From positions 620,001-684,000 of the forward strand of contig JACGCN010000007.1 in assembly GCA_014905825.1 (NCBI GenBank): a stretch of DNA of 64,000 nucleotides, in the 5' to 3' direction. Every line of letters begins with the position of its first letter. Position 1 is the stretch's first letter. Origin of the DNA: Lyophyllum atratum (Eukaryota > Basidiomycota > Agaricomycetes > Agaricales > Lyophyllaceae). Below are positions 1 through 10,827 of this stretch, in pieces. A model generated the notes under the pieces. It ran no database searches, was not told where the DNA came from, and worked only from the letters and a program-made list of their open reading frames with translations. A program made the translations under genes and the position numbers.

Positions 1-2650
1 TACCTGGATCCCCTCTTACACTCACTTCCTCCTCCACCATCTTCGATTTCGCGTCTGTTCACCATTTCGACTGTATCTCGACAACGGCTGCGCCGATGCC
101 TTCGATTCTCGGTTTTTCGGGCTCGCCTCGTCGAGCGCTACCCGCCAGTATGCGGGTTTATGGAATTCCGTTCAGCAGATACCCCTCAGCAACGGCTTTG
201 CGCGTTTTCAGCTGTTCTGACGATATCTCCACAACCGCTGGAGCGATTTTCCTAAATCCTGGCTCTTTCGATTCGCCTCATCGACCGCTCTCCGCCAGTA
301 TGCGGGTCAAGGGCACTGCGGTCATCTGTTCGTGCTCGGCGCCACACTTAACACTGGTCACCCCCTACCTCCAAGCCCACTCCTCGTTACTCCGTTCTTG
401 CGACCACGCTCTCAGCGTTGACGTTGCGGAACATGTTCCTCCTTGCTTGGAGCGTCCCGTAGGCCAGCTACGCTCCTGCCCGACCGGCTGAGCGGCTCCG
501 GAGCGTGTTTGAGGCCGGCGACGAGCCTAGCCTTTCGTTCAACTCCCGCGCCACATTCTACGCGTCTGGAACCAGTCCTAGAGGCCTACAGGACGGTTCT
601 TTCGAAAGAGAAGGGGCCCGACTCCATCCCGAAGCAGCGCCCTCCGATGCAGTGGCTGCAGCTCGGGGTCCTTAGAGGTTCGAGCGCCCTTCGTGGCAGC
701 TCCCTCTCACCTCTCTCCTGAAGCGCTCCTAGTGTTTCCTCGTCGCTTGGGACGGCCTGGAGGTTGGAAGCCTCCTGCCCCGCATTTTCGCAACCTCAAC
801 CGTCGCCAGGACCGCCAGCAGGCCATCTACGGTACCTATCTCGCGGTTCACGCCCAATGATGCCGTTCTTGAGATCACACTGTTGGCGTCGACGTCGCAG
901 GACTGTTTTCCCCTCGCTTCCTGGCTCTCACTATGGACATGACCACCTCCCGAGCCTCAGCCAGCACGCTCTTACTCGCCTCTCTCGTCTCAAGACATCG
1001 ACGATGAAGTCATACTTCCATTCCTACTGTTCCAAGACGCCATCGAGACCACCTCCCGCATCCTACAAGCCCGGGCCCCTCCTAACTCCAACTCGTTAAT
1101 ATTCGTGCAGCCAGCTCCTGCCTCGCCTTGTCACGCGCAGTACCACCGTCAAAACTGCCTGTCAGATCCGGCGAATCCCATTCGAGCTCGTCAGACCTCG
1201 AGTGAGCGGATCAGACGACCATCAGCGAGCCCACAATAGTTCAGCCGTTCTTGTGACCATGCTTTAGTGTTGACGTCACAGAATGGCCTCTTCCTCGCAC
1301 CTGTAGACCCTAAGGCGTCGTTAGGAACCCTAGGCACGAGTACGAGACCCAAGGCCCGAACTTTGGATGTTTAGCAACCATGCCCTGTGCATTGACGTTG
1401 CAGGACTGTCCCTCATTGATGTCGTTGCGAAGGCGGACTTACCACGGCACTCAAGCGCATCGCGGTCTCCGGCAAGCCCATCCCTCGACTGCGACCTCGA
1501 CTTGTCGACGTCGAAGGTTCTGCGACCACGTCCTGGGCGTTGACGTTGCAGAACCAACTCCTGCCGGCTTCCTTCATCTCTAAATGTCGTTCCTGCCGGC
1601 CTCCTGTTTCAAAGCTTCAAGGCTCCTTTACTACGGCAATTGGACCTCGGTTACAGTCCCATCAGTGCTCCATGCCCAAGCATGTTCCATGCTCGTCTCG
1701 TCATGAAACGGTTTGAGGCCAACGACGGCGTCGACCTCGAGCTCCTTGCTCAAGCCATCATCGAGGGCCCCTACCGCTACGGACAAGTCGTTGACGCTAC
1801 CCCCCGCACTGAAACTAGTTCTCGCGACCACGCCAGCGGGCGATGATGTTGCAGAACCAGCTCCTACCGCTCGAGATGTCCTTACACTCGCCGCCTCGAT
1901 TCCTCGACACGCAAGTCGACTGTCCGGACCTGGCTATGCTTGGGACCCCGGCTCGTCTTTACATGTACCCATATCGCATTTTCTGCATCTGGGACCCGTC
2001 GTCGCGGTCTAGGCTCACGTCGGCTGGGGAGCCCTGCATATGGAGATCCATCCCTGGCAAGCATTTGACCTTTCAGCACCGACGAAGGGTTATCTCCCAT
2101 CCTCAGCGCACCCTTTCCTACACTGTTCTGTGACCCGCTTCATGCGTTGAAGTCGTAGAACTGCCGCTCCTCATCTCGCAGCTCCTTCATTCCACCTTGG
2201 ATAGCCCTTTCCAAGTCTCAGCAAGCCGAAACAGCTGTTATTACCTGCACCCTCAGTGCATGCACCACCACGTCAAGATCGTCACCCACCTCATACCTTG
2301 CTCCCGAGACATGTTTTCATGATCGTGCCGTTTGGTGTTGATGTCGTGGAACCGGACTCCTACATTCTATCCTCCTTTGGAAGTGGAAACTGGGGGGCCA
2401 AATCCTGGTGATTGTATACCCACCCACCCCCCCCTCCTGGTCCCAGGATTGCTTTCCCTGCCCGCCTTCCACCTTTTGTCATCTGTCATGACTACGCCAT
2501 ATCCCGGTCATTTTTCTTCAGCCCTGAGGTTTACCTTCATGTGTTTGGGTACTTATCTCGTGTACATCTGAACCGCTTCAGTATGCACACGGGAGAAGTG
2601 GGGGGCTGTGGGGGGAGGTATATGTACCGAGGACCATATACCGTCTCCTC
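1..2650. other. Gene-poor repeat-bearing stretch
   Basis: No reading frame here has a domain, motif or splice pattern I can support. The short open frames on both strands are proline/serine/arginine-rich translations of a CT-rich sequence and overlap each other in several frames. The stretch does hold a degenerate dispersed repeat, listed separately, so it looks like old repeat-derived DNA rather than an intergenic spacer between active genes. Confidence 0.5.
401..2353 (+). repeat. Dispersed degenerate ~40 bp repeat, 8 copies
   Basis: A motif of the form GTTCT-N(2-4)-GACCAYGC-N(6-9)-GTTGACGT-YGCAGAAC recurs at about 401-432, 871-905, 1254-1286, 1376-1408, 1521-1555, 1824-1859, 2130-2162 and 2321-2353. 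Spacing is irregular (about 120 to 470 bp). The core GTTGACGTTGC is the best conserved part. The copies are all in the same orientation, which suggests a decayed tandem array of a larger unit. Confidence 0.55.
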
Positions 2651-2654
2651 AGCC

Positions 2655-3165
2655 TGACGTGGCACAGCGGCCCCACTGGAGCCGCTAAAGGATGCAGAGA
2701 GAGAAGGGTTAGGATATGGAGGACCTCTGACTACCCTTCTGCTATCCTCAGTGCGATGGCAGGCGCAGGCAGTAAGGCTAGGACTGGCAAAGCCTCTGAC
2801 GACTTATCGCCTTCCCAGCCTGGCATGGCGCAGCGGCCCCACTGGAGCTGCTAAAGGATGCAGAGAGAGAAGGGATAGGATATGGAGGACCTCCAACCAC
2901 GCTCCTGCTATCCTCAGTGCGATGACAGGCGCATATAGCCGTAAGGCGACAAGTGGCGAAGCCTCCAACGACTTAGCGCCTTCCCAGCCTGGCATGGCAC
3001 AGCGGCCCCGCTGGAGCCTCTGAAGGATACAGAGGGATGGTGGAGGGTACGATGGACATGTAACCACCCTCCTGCTATCCTCATTGCAGTGGCAGATGGA
3101 GTGGCGGTATATTGGGGTTGGGAGGCTTCCTTCAACTAGCGCTTTGAGCACTTCTCAAATGTGGA
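2655..3165 (+). repeat. Tandem repeat, three ~167 bp units
   Basis: The block starting GGCRCAGCGGCCCCRCTGGAGC recurs at 2661, 2827 and 2996, giving periods of 166 and 169 bp. Each unit contains GGATGCAGAGAG or a close variant, then TATGGAGGACCTC, CTGCTATCCTCA and the linker CTTCCCAGCCTGGCATGGC. Units 1 and 2 are closest; unit 3 is more diverged. No coding function is visible; antisense frames through it are repetitive artefacts. Confidence 0.8.
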
Positions 3166-3403
3166 ACGGAAATTTTGGGTGGAAATTTTTTCTTCTTTTT
3201 TCGAAACTGGGGGGCCCATTGTTCTGGGCACATTATTTTCTTTTCCTTCATTTTGACTTTTAATCTTAGAATTTGGGGGGCCATTGTATGCCTACTTTTC
3301 TTTCTGCTGCATGCCCTCTGGACATGGGGGGGCACTGTGACGGTGGTGTATTGGACTGGGCCACTAGACATGCCCAAAGGCCATGGACAACAGTAGCATA
3401 CAA
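3166..3403 (+). other. G-run-rich spacer
   Basis: Three related short blocks follow each other, each with a run of six or seven G followed by CCCATTGT, CCATTGT or CACTGTG, separated by T-rich tracts (about 3208-3345). Similar G runs occur at 2391 and 2600. No gene is seen. Confidence 0.4.
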
Positions 3404-3447
3404 TTAGTCAGCACATATTGTATTCCGAAAACTTCCTTAGAATACAA
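3404..3447 (-). other. Candidate Helitron 3' terminus
   Basis: Read on the minus strand, an 8-bp inverted repeat (TTGTATTC ... GAATACAA, 3418-3447) is followed about 10 nt later by CTAA, with a T as the next base (complement of 3403). Helitrons end in a short hairpin plus CTRR and insert between A and T. The Rep gene on the same strand ends 333 bp before this point. The stem is AT-rich and short for a Helitron, so this is a candidate only. Confidence 0.35.
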
Positions 3448-3736
3448 CAAGCACACTTTTACCCCCTCGTCGACCCTCCCTAAGGATCTCCGAGCCCGTG
3501 CTCACCTACGGTACATCGCGTACACCGCCGCCCCTGTGTAGGGTGACAGCATCCCTCCTCTAGGGTCACAAGAGTCCTGCAAAGGACGACATTGCCCCTT
3601 AGCAGGGTTACAGCTAGGCGCGACCGCCATCGTGCCCAGAGCACGCGTGGGCAGGGAACCTTAACAGGTGACCCACCCCGCAGCTCTGTCTTCCGGACCC
3701 GGCTTCAACCAACGAGAAGTCCGTGGACGCCCGATG

Positions 3737-6700
3737 TCACCGCCAGGCATCACAAGTTCTTAGATCCAAACCTGTCCTCCAGGGCTTGAAGAAGGTAAGC
3801 ATCGTTGCACAGTAATATTCCCGATCCCCTCTATCTGAGCGCGGCAAAGGTTTACCCGTGAAATTGGGTACCCTAGCATTCTTGACGTCTAAACACAGGG
3901 TGCTGTGGGTCGTAGCCAATGGATGATGTCCAGCCTGGAACCTATGCATAGTGCTGCCGGTACGAGTAATTTTAGCGCCTGGACCACCACCTGCAAGATA
4001 GGAGGTCTCATGTTCCAGTTGATAGTCCTCGGCTTCCTGAAGGCCATCAGTATTAGTAGCATGGTTCTCAGTATGGCCTTTAACTCGTGTACACCTGGAT
4101 ACCCAGTCGTACAGACACATGGGCTCGAGCTCAGGAGCACGAAATATGTAATCATAAACTGGTGAGAGCCCCACGACCCGCCCGTTACGATGTACTAGTA
4201 CAACCCGCTCAGGGAGACTAGTGTGCTTGTATTCCTGGTCCGGCCACGCTGCCAAAACTTCGTTAACAAAGCTTTGCCAATAGAAATGCTGAAACTTATG
4301 ACTCTTGTAATGGTCAGGGTTACCAAGAAGGTATAGGCATATCAACGGAGAGCCCAACTCCAGCTTAGTCGTGAGTGAATTCACAATTTTGGTCATAAGT
4401 GTTCTTGCTTTCTCCTGACGCGGAGCGGAGCCACCCAATACCTCTGTATTTTTCTGAAAAATCGATCGAACAGTCTCGAATATAACGCAAGTCTTCAACG
4501 AGGTCTTTGTGACATATTTGGTTACGTAGTACATTACACCCTTGATTGCAGTTCCTGACCGCAAGCTGGTGACGTCGGTGTTACAACGGAAGAGGTAGGT
4601 AACAGTAGCTGATACCGTATTCATCCATGCCTCTAACTTCTTGATATGCAAAGAGCCAGTTGCCGGATCTACTTCAGTCTCTGTGAAGAGTGGGCGTGGA
4701 AACCGACCACGGCAAGTACCCCACTTGTTATCTAAGCAACCGGCGTACTGTTTGCTCTTACTCTGAGAACCGTCACGATTGATAGTAGATCTGCAACTGT
4801 GGACGTTGGACCGGAACAATATGTCGTCTACAGTGAACCTGAAGCGACACCACCAAGAATCCAAACACGCACAGCGCTCACAGGATCTACATGAAGTCTC
4901 GCACATATCAGGGGGTGCCTCGGGTAGGGTCAGAGTCGGATTTTGATAGCTTGGGTCTTCTGCCGCCAAGCTGATCGCCGCCTCAACATCCTCCATCGTC
5001 CCAGTAGTGAATTCGCCTTGGTGAGCGGCCTCTAAGTATTGAACAAGTTGCTGCTGAAAAGGTGAGCTGGGATCCATGATAGCCTTACGTGCTTCCTCAG
5101 GCGTCAAACCATTCCTGATCCACAGGAGAAGGTGGAGATGCAAAGTAAGACGTCCTTGTTGCTCTACCGTCCCGTAATATGCTGAAGTATCACCGTATAT
5201 TCCGTCATGGTCAGTACCAAAACCCAAGACGTGCTTGATGAACTGCTTCACCATGAAATCAAAGAAACGAGCGGCCGCAACAGGATTTTGAGCAATGAGC
5301 CGGAAGCGCTCGTCATACCCCCTGATCAACGGTTCAAAAGATTCCTTCTCGTCTGCAAAGTACAAACAGATCGGGTGGGACATGTCGGAAGGCGATAGCG
5401 TAATGTACCATGATGGCGCTCCTTGATTGGCGACTAGGGACCAAATCTCGTTTCTCATGTATTTTTTGCTGGAGACCGACCCATTGACATTTCCGCCTAC
5501 ATGGTCCAGGTCTCTGATAACCTGAAAGCACGCCTTTTCATCATCAGTCACAGGCTTTACCACTTCGCCTCGGGCCATCCTTTTTCCTATGTCACCAAGT
5601 ACATCTTGATTCACAGATAGGAGGCGGTCCGTAATGTCGTGGAAGTTTTTGGACTCCACTGCGAGATAACCACCCGTTGTGGCCGCCTTGATCTGGCGGT
5701 GGCTGAACGCAGCAAATGGGAACGAAATGTCCGTCTGGAAGCGCTTATCATGGTACATAAGTAAGTGTTTTTTGTGTTGGTCATCGGATAGGTCAGTCGA
5801 GCCAATCCCACCTACGCCATAGGGAAACAGCCATGGGAACATTTGCGGATACAGTTCAGGATTGTTATATATAGATTCCATCTTTTGGTTTTGACCCACC
5901 CGTAGGGCCCTACCTCCTGAGTTCCAATGCTCCAGTGCCATGCCTTTGAGTGCTTCAACAGTGCTGGCACCCATCTGCTCACCTGTCAATCCATGCACTA
6001 CGAATGGGCAGTCACCGGACTCAACACCGTCCTCCTCACCTTTATCGTGTATACTTGTAGCTTCAGCAATCTTGTTAGTGCTACTCTCACGAAAAACCAC
6101 AGATACAACAGGGGAAGTTTCAGGATACTGTGCCAAATTTTTAGCAGAAATTTTGACGTCGGCATAATCGGGGTGGTTAAGAATAAGCCACTCCAACGCG
6201 GCGCGTATTGCATGTCTTCTCACAAGGACAGGTGAGCGCCTGAACTCCTCTTCAGTTGGCTTACAAGGACCAGTAAATAAAATGGCAAGCACATCGTCCA
6301 AGTCTTCGACGGGAGGAGGAAGCATGTCATACACCTTGGGCGTCGGCGACTCAAACGCCACCAGATGAGCAATCATCTTTCGACGACCTGAGGAGGCCAC
6401 ACGAATAAAATTGCAATTATGACGAACCCGTGCCACCAACAGCTTTTCCATGAAGTTTAAAGAGGACAGTACGTCGGGTACTTCACCAATCCAAAGGCCA
6501 TTCGCCAGCGCAAATTTAGGCACATCGCCCTTTCTTATACATCCTCTACAGTCATCACAGACGCGATTGCAAGAATAATCTAACACAGGCCCTTTGTAAC
6601 TTCTTATCTTATGCGCTGCAATTTTTCGTTCTATCCTAGTAACACCGGGCACGTCCAATATATGGAGCAGTCGCTTTATTTTTCTCAGCGGGCTTAATCG

Positions 6701-8053
6701 AACAACGGGTGTCAATCTTCCACATACTGCACAGCCAGCCTCCTCCAGGACATTAGGAGCCGATGCAGCACAGAAATCCTCAACAACCTTTCGAGTGAGT
6801 TCAGGATCCAGAGGCAAAGGAGGGAAAGGTGTTTTATCGATTTCAATAGTACGAACACCCGCATCACGTTTAGATGCCCGTAAACCTCTCTTCAACAACA
6901 TATCCTTTTCCGCACGAGAAGGGGATGCCAAGAAAACACTGAATCTAAGGGTGCACGCTAGACAGTCATGTCCGGTAAAGAGGGATTGCAGGTCGTTGAG
7001 ATATCGCGCAGAACCAATGTTCACTTGATGAAGTCGAGCTAATGTTTTGATACCGGTGATGGGTAAATGAAGGACGAGCTCATGGACAGGCATAGTGGTG
7101 TGTACAAACCCTTTGGTAATCGGGTACCTTAGAAGGCCAACACTGTCGACATGATCTACATACGCAAATGTGTAGCGATCTCCTGGTCGGTCAAACTCAC
7201 TGACCACATGCATCTCCAGATCTTTGTAGGCGAAGGAGCTGGCTTTTTTACCTCCGCCGAGGGGGGTAACGCAGTTGAATGCGGGTAAAGGCATTACAGG
7301 GGATTTGCGGCGTGGAAGATGAGCAAGGCTATGTGAATTCGGACATAACGTCAGGTAGATACCAAGACACTCATTCATCAACAGGAGCCAAGGTAGATAT
7401 ATTCGAGCATAAGTCATACGAAGCATAGGACCTGATGAGCGTATGGATCGACGCTTACGGAAACGGCGGGCATCTCGCACGGGTAACCGCCTCCAAACAC
7501 CAGCAAAAAAATCATGCCTAGTGACAGAGGCACGACGCATGTACCACTGGATAATAAAACAGGCTGTACGTATGTCCTTTCGCGGAATACAATACGCATA
7601 GATGCACAAGTTCAGACAGGAGCGGTAATACGATGAAATTATAAGCGCCAAGTCACCACGGAATAGCAGTTGCAAACAACCGAACAGAAACCGCCAGACG
7701 GCACATAGTCCACGAAATAGGCCACATATAACCCAAGGGATGCGTAGCTGTAATTGAGCATGATCTACATGCGTACCTGTGGAGCTAGCTGATTCTGAAA
7801 GAAAGAAAACATAACGGGCAGGCAAAATCGTGGTCGAACCCGGGACTGCACCAGGCATCAAGTCCGCAGAAGGGTACCCAATATGGGTGAGGTGAGCCGA
7901 GAGCTCGCAGGCACATGAGTGACCTGAATGGTACCCAAGGAGGGTCGGGCAATCCTGGCAGGATCCACCCGAATAACTGTATATACAGCAAGGCAACATG
8001 AAGCAAGGCGCTTCAGATACCTGAGGACCAGGGGGAGTTAGCGAAGCGAACAA
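3737..8053 (-). CDS. Helitron Rep protein (DUF6570 + Helitron_like_N), no helicase
   Basis: An uninterrupted 1438-codon frame. Roughly residues 510-650 resemble DUF6570 (motif ALANGLWIGEVP). Roughly residues 780-1180 are the Helitron Rep nuclease: the HUH metal site reads LTLHLHLLLW near residue 972, and the tyrosine motif reads MYYVTKYVTK near residue 1177, which keeps the Y-x3-Y spacing plus lysines. Cys-rich segments between them suit the zinc-binding parts of Rep. The Pif1-type helicase that normally follows is absent: the frame ends just after FFKPWRTGLDL, where intact elements continue. The frame opens with TTG, and residues 1 to about 250 look compositionally non-coding. A start near the ATG at 7293 (MPLPAFNC) is possible. 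Rolling-circle transposition is the family role; this copy is probably not autonomous. Confidence 0.85.
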   Translation of the reverse strand: MFASLTPPGPQVSEAPCFMLPCCIYSYSGGSCQDCPTLLGYHSGHSCACELSAHLTHIGYPSADLMPGAVPGSTTILPARYVFFLSESASSTGTHVDHAQLQLRIPWVICGLFRGLCAVWRFLFGCLQLLFRGDLALIISSYYRSCLNLCIYAYCIPRKDIRTACFIIQWYMRRASVTRHDFFAGVWRRLPVRDARRFRKRRSIRSSGPMLRMTYARIYLPWLLLMNECLGIYLTLCPNSHSLAHLPRRKSPVMPLPAFNCVTPLGGGKKASSFAYKDLEMHVVSEFDRPGDRYTFAYVDHVDSVGLLRYPITKGFVHTTMPVHELVLHLPITGIKTLARLHQVNIGSARYLNDLQSLFTGHDCLACTLRFSVFLASPSRAEKDMLLKRGLRASKRDAGVRTIEIDKTPFPPLPLDPELTRKVVEDFCAASAPNVLEEAGCAVCGRLTPVVRLSPLRKIKRLLHILDVPGVTRIERKIAAHKIRSYKGPVLDYSCNRVCDDCRGCIRKGDVPKFALANGLWIGEVPDVLSSLNFMEKLLVARVRHNCNFIRVASSGRRKMIAHLVAFESPTPKVYDMLPPPVEDLDDVLAILFTGPCKPTEEEFRRSPVLVRRHAIRAALEWLILNHPDYADVKISAKNLAQYPETSPVVSVVFRESSTNKIAEATSIHDKGEEDGVESGDCPFVVHGLTGEQMGASTVEALKGMALEHWNSGGRALRVGQNQKMESIYNNPELYPQMFPWLFPYGVGGIGSTDLSDDQHKKHLLMYHDKRFQTDISFPFAAFSHRQIKAATTGGYLAVESKNFHDITDRLLSVNQDVLGDIGKRMARGEVVKPVTDDEKACFQVIRDLDHVGGNVNGSVSSKKYMRNEIWSLVANQGAPSWYITLSPSDMSHPICLYFADEKESFEPLIRGYDERFRLIAQNPVAAARFFDFMVKQFIKHVLGFGTDHDGIYGDTSAYYGTVEQQGRLTLHLHLLLWIRNGLTPEEARKAIMDPSSPFQQQLVQYLEAAHQGEFTTGTMEDVEAAISLAAEDPSYQNPTLTLPEAPPDMCETSCRSCERCACLDSWWCRFRFTVDDILFRSNVHSCRSTINRDGSQSKSKQYAGCLDNKWGTCRGRFPRPLFTETEVDPATGSLHIKKLEAWMNTVSATVTYLFRCNTDVTSLRSGTAIKGVMYYVTKYVTKTSLKTCVIFETVRSIFQKNTEVLGGSAPRQEKARTLMTKIVNSLTTKLELGSPLICLYLLGNPDHYKSHKFQHFYWQSFVNEVLAAWPDQEYKHTSLPERVVLVHRNGRVVGLSPVYDYIFRAPELEPMCLYDWVSRCTRVKGHTENHATNTDGLQEAEDYQLEHETSYLAGGGPGAKITRTGSTMHRFQAGHHPLATTHSTLCLDVKNARVPNFTGKPLPRSDRGDREYYCATMLTFFKPWRTGLDLRTCDAWR

Positions 8054-8522
8054 CCTCTAATATAGGGCACTCACATTGAACAACGGCCGATGGTCTGTGA
8101 TCGAGAAGGACGGTGCTGGGGACACTGTGAAAGGCCCAATTCTGGTTGTGGGTATCAGAGCGGATATCATGGTGCTTGGGACGGCGTGGGACGTACACGG
8201 AAGCTAAGTGCTGTGGAGCAAACAGCAGACACACCAACAGGGCTAACAGCGATGAGATACAAGGTATCATGGCAGGGAGTTGGAGTCAGAGAGAAGGAAG
8301 AAGCTTCAGTGAATGACAGCAACACAGTCTGAGTGAAAATTATCGAACCCGCACGTGAGTCAAACGACTAGACTGTTCGAGAAGCTCTGATTCCAACTCA
8401 GACTTCAGCGCTCAACTAAACCATTCACGACAGGATTACAAAGGACCTATTCATTCATTAGGTATATTAATCTTTACATAGGTAGAAGCAACGCACGAGA
8501 TACATGAAAGAAGTCGCGATTA
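8054..8522. other. Intergenic, nothing recognised
   Basis: No coding frame with motifs, no RNA gene and no clear repeat is seen between the Rep gene and the 3' end of the dioxygenase gene. A Helitron 5' end (TC) could lie here but carries too little information to call. Confidence 0.4.
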
Positions 8523-9792
8523 CTAAGTGCGAAACCTTGGGTCTCCGTGCAATACCTCAAAATCAGATTGCCTGACCCACCCAGAGCCACCCAATTCAAG
8601 GAAATCCAGAACATTCTTGCGCATGTAATGCGCCACACAAACACGCTCACCGCCCTCCCACTCCATCATTCTATGTCTGAGAATATTACCGCACAGATTC
8701 ACAACGGTGCAGGGATGGTACGACAGACGAAGGCCGATGTCGGGAAACTCAAGGTAAGCGGCCGTAAAAGGACCGACGCTGGCAAGAGAGTCATACCAAC
8801 AGGCACGGCTGAACCTATCCGTGTGGGGAACGGTGAGGCGATTGGCAATCACTGAAATCCCCGTATACACAGAAGGCCAGCAAGAAGCGATATTCTGAGT
8901 TTCGGGAAGCTCTCGGATCTTAGATAACGCTGTAGAGGCATCGTCGTAGAGACGAGGATGGGTGATGGAAAGGATACTGTTGAGAATGATTTCAGCGGGC
9001 GCAATCTCTCGAAGCCACTCTTCAGCCGCAGCGAACTCTCTAAGGTTCAAAGACGGCTTTAGAGAGCTAGATTTTGACTGTTGCAAAAAGGCATCAATAA
9101 AAAGCGCATACTCATTAAAACAGACGCACCGAATGACCTGTTCCGTACCATCCTGATGAGAAATTCACAGCACCTGGCATGACAGTGGGTTCAGAAAGAG
9201 GAGGGTAACGGTAGCTATCCTCAGCCACCCGCCAGTTGGACGATCGTGACTCCTTGACGCTTGCATTCAAAAGATCGTTTAACAATGAGGAGGCATCAAA
9301 AAGTTGATCCTTCAAGCCAAAAGTCTGAGCAGACGATGGCGTAGATGACTTAGCACATACCTGTATTCTCCTGGGCAATATGTTTGGTAAGTACCAAAGT
9401 ACGATGATCCCGGACTGATCGACGATCGTAGCAGGGACGTCAATGTGGCCAAGTTCACAATGCTGGAACAATTGCGGTCTCATCGCAGGTGTTGTGTCTG
9501 CGTAGTCTTCAATGTCCCAGCTGAGATAGACTAGGCCACAGAGTGAGACGACAGAGAATTGTTGATGGGAAATGCCATACTTACTTGGATTAAGCAATGC
9601 CCGTGACATGACTTGAAGCGCTCGATGCTCACTATCTTGTTTATCAGAGCGCCTTCTGATACGATTTTTTGGTGAAACAGCTGATGGTTTGCGGAGGTCA
9701 GCATTGGCCTGAGACTCAGCAGTAATGGGCGCAGAGAGACGAGAGGAAAGATGCTTAACAAAAGCGTCACGAAATCGAGCAACATCATCCAT
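8523..9792 (-). CDS. TET/JBP-like 2-oxoglutarate Fe(II) dioxygenase
   Basis: Spliced model of 387 aa: exons 9792-9585, 9530-9130 and 9077-8523, with introns of 54 and 52 nt (GTAAGT..CCTAG and GTGCGT..AACAG). Domain features match the fungal TET/JBP oxygenase family: IIVLWYLP near residue 105, PGAVNFSSGWYG before the last intron, then the iron motif HxD as PHTD near residue 287, WYDSLASVG, LRHRMM supplying the distal His near residue 340, and an Arg in AHYMRK that would bind 2-oxoglutarate. Known relatives oxidise methyl groups on DNA bases and are amplified in basidiomycetes with KDZ transposons. The ATG lies about 10 bp from an inserted element, so the N-terminus may be truncated. The first intron is a multiple of three and stays open if retained. 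Confidence 0.8.
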
Positions 9793-9800
9793 ATCTAGGC

Positions 9801-10827
9801 TTTCGAGGTCCGGTTGCACCAACCGAAAAAGACCGCAACCTGACCAGACCGCGGCCGGAAACAACCGGACTTGCGGTTGCGGTTGCGGCTGATTTCCAAA
9901 GCCCGCGGTTGCGGTTGCTCGGAAATCGCCGGCCTGCCACAACCGGTAAGCACTAGTTCCCACCGGTCAGAACCGACCAAAAAGTCACACGGCACACATA
10001 AACAGTCAAGGCTGTTGTTGGCACTCGTTTGTTGACTTCGATCCACCACCACTACTGCCACCACCACCGCCGTTTCGACCTCTACCACCTCCCACTTGCC
10101 GCTGGCGCCAAAAGCCACCCAAAAACACCTCACAACCAGCATCCGAAGGAAAAGTATGGAAGGAATTACTGGGGAGGCAATCAGGGCAGACCCCAGCTGG
10201 GGGAGAGCCACAAGGTACGTCTTCGCACCCACCACCACTCACCACTGACCTCCCACCACTGGGAGACGGCACCCAGGATCTACGGCCCCCACGGCATCCC
10301 ACTGCACGCCCTGAAGCCGGCATCGACTACCACGTCACGCGCCGACACTCGACACGGCCGCAACCACAAGGACTCCTGGGCAATTCATGAACATGGCCAC
10401 GTCACCACGGTCGCCACCGCTCGTCCACATTTCCACCGCGTCACCCAGCCGTAGGTCCCTCCAACCGCCGCCGTGTCACCCAGCCACGCCCATGCCACTC
10501 GACTGCCGCCATGTCACCCAACCACGCCCACTTCACCCAACCACGCCCACCTCACCTGACCTCGCGATGTCAGACACATCATACCATTCCACGAAACCGC
10601 ACCCACCCGTCACCTTCTATATGTAGTAGTTGTTTTCTAATGTAGTAGTTATTTTACAACGTAGTAATTGTCTAATATAAGTGTATCTCAAAGTCATGTC
10701 GTGGTCCGTTGTGACTGGTCAGCCGCGTTGATGCGACCGTTTAACCTTACTCGTAAGTTTCACAACTGGTCCATGTTGCGGTTGCGCCCAAAATGGGCCA
10801 ACAACCGGACCGGACCGGATTTTGAAA
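9801..10827. mobile_element. Non-autonomous element with imperfect terminal inverted repeats
   Basis: The left end (TTTCGAGGTCCGGTTG at 9801) and the reverse complement of the right end (TTTCAAAATCCGGT then CCGGTTG, ending at 10827) match, and both continue into ACCGCAAC-type motifs. Subterminal CGGTTG repeats occur at 9870-9950 and again near 10775-10810. No transposase frame is present in the ~1 kb between. I could not find a clean target-site duplication. The layout is typical of short hAT-like or other TIR elements in fungi. Confidence 0.45.

Noticed and set aside
96..1099. Open frames in the first kilobase
   Set aside because: Ser/Pro/Arg-rich, overlapping in several frames, no motifs or splice signals; explained by CT-rich sequence and repeats.
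7825..7855. GGTCGAACCCGGGACTGCACC, resembling a tRNA B box
   Set aside because: No A box, stems or terminator, and it lies within the Rep gene frame.
10029..10626. His/Pro-rich plus-strand frames
   Set aside because: CCACC-rich low-complexity sequence inside the TIR element; no start context or domain.
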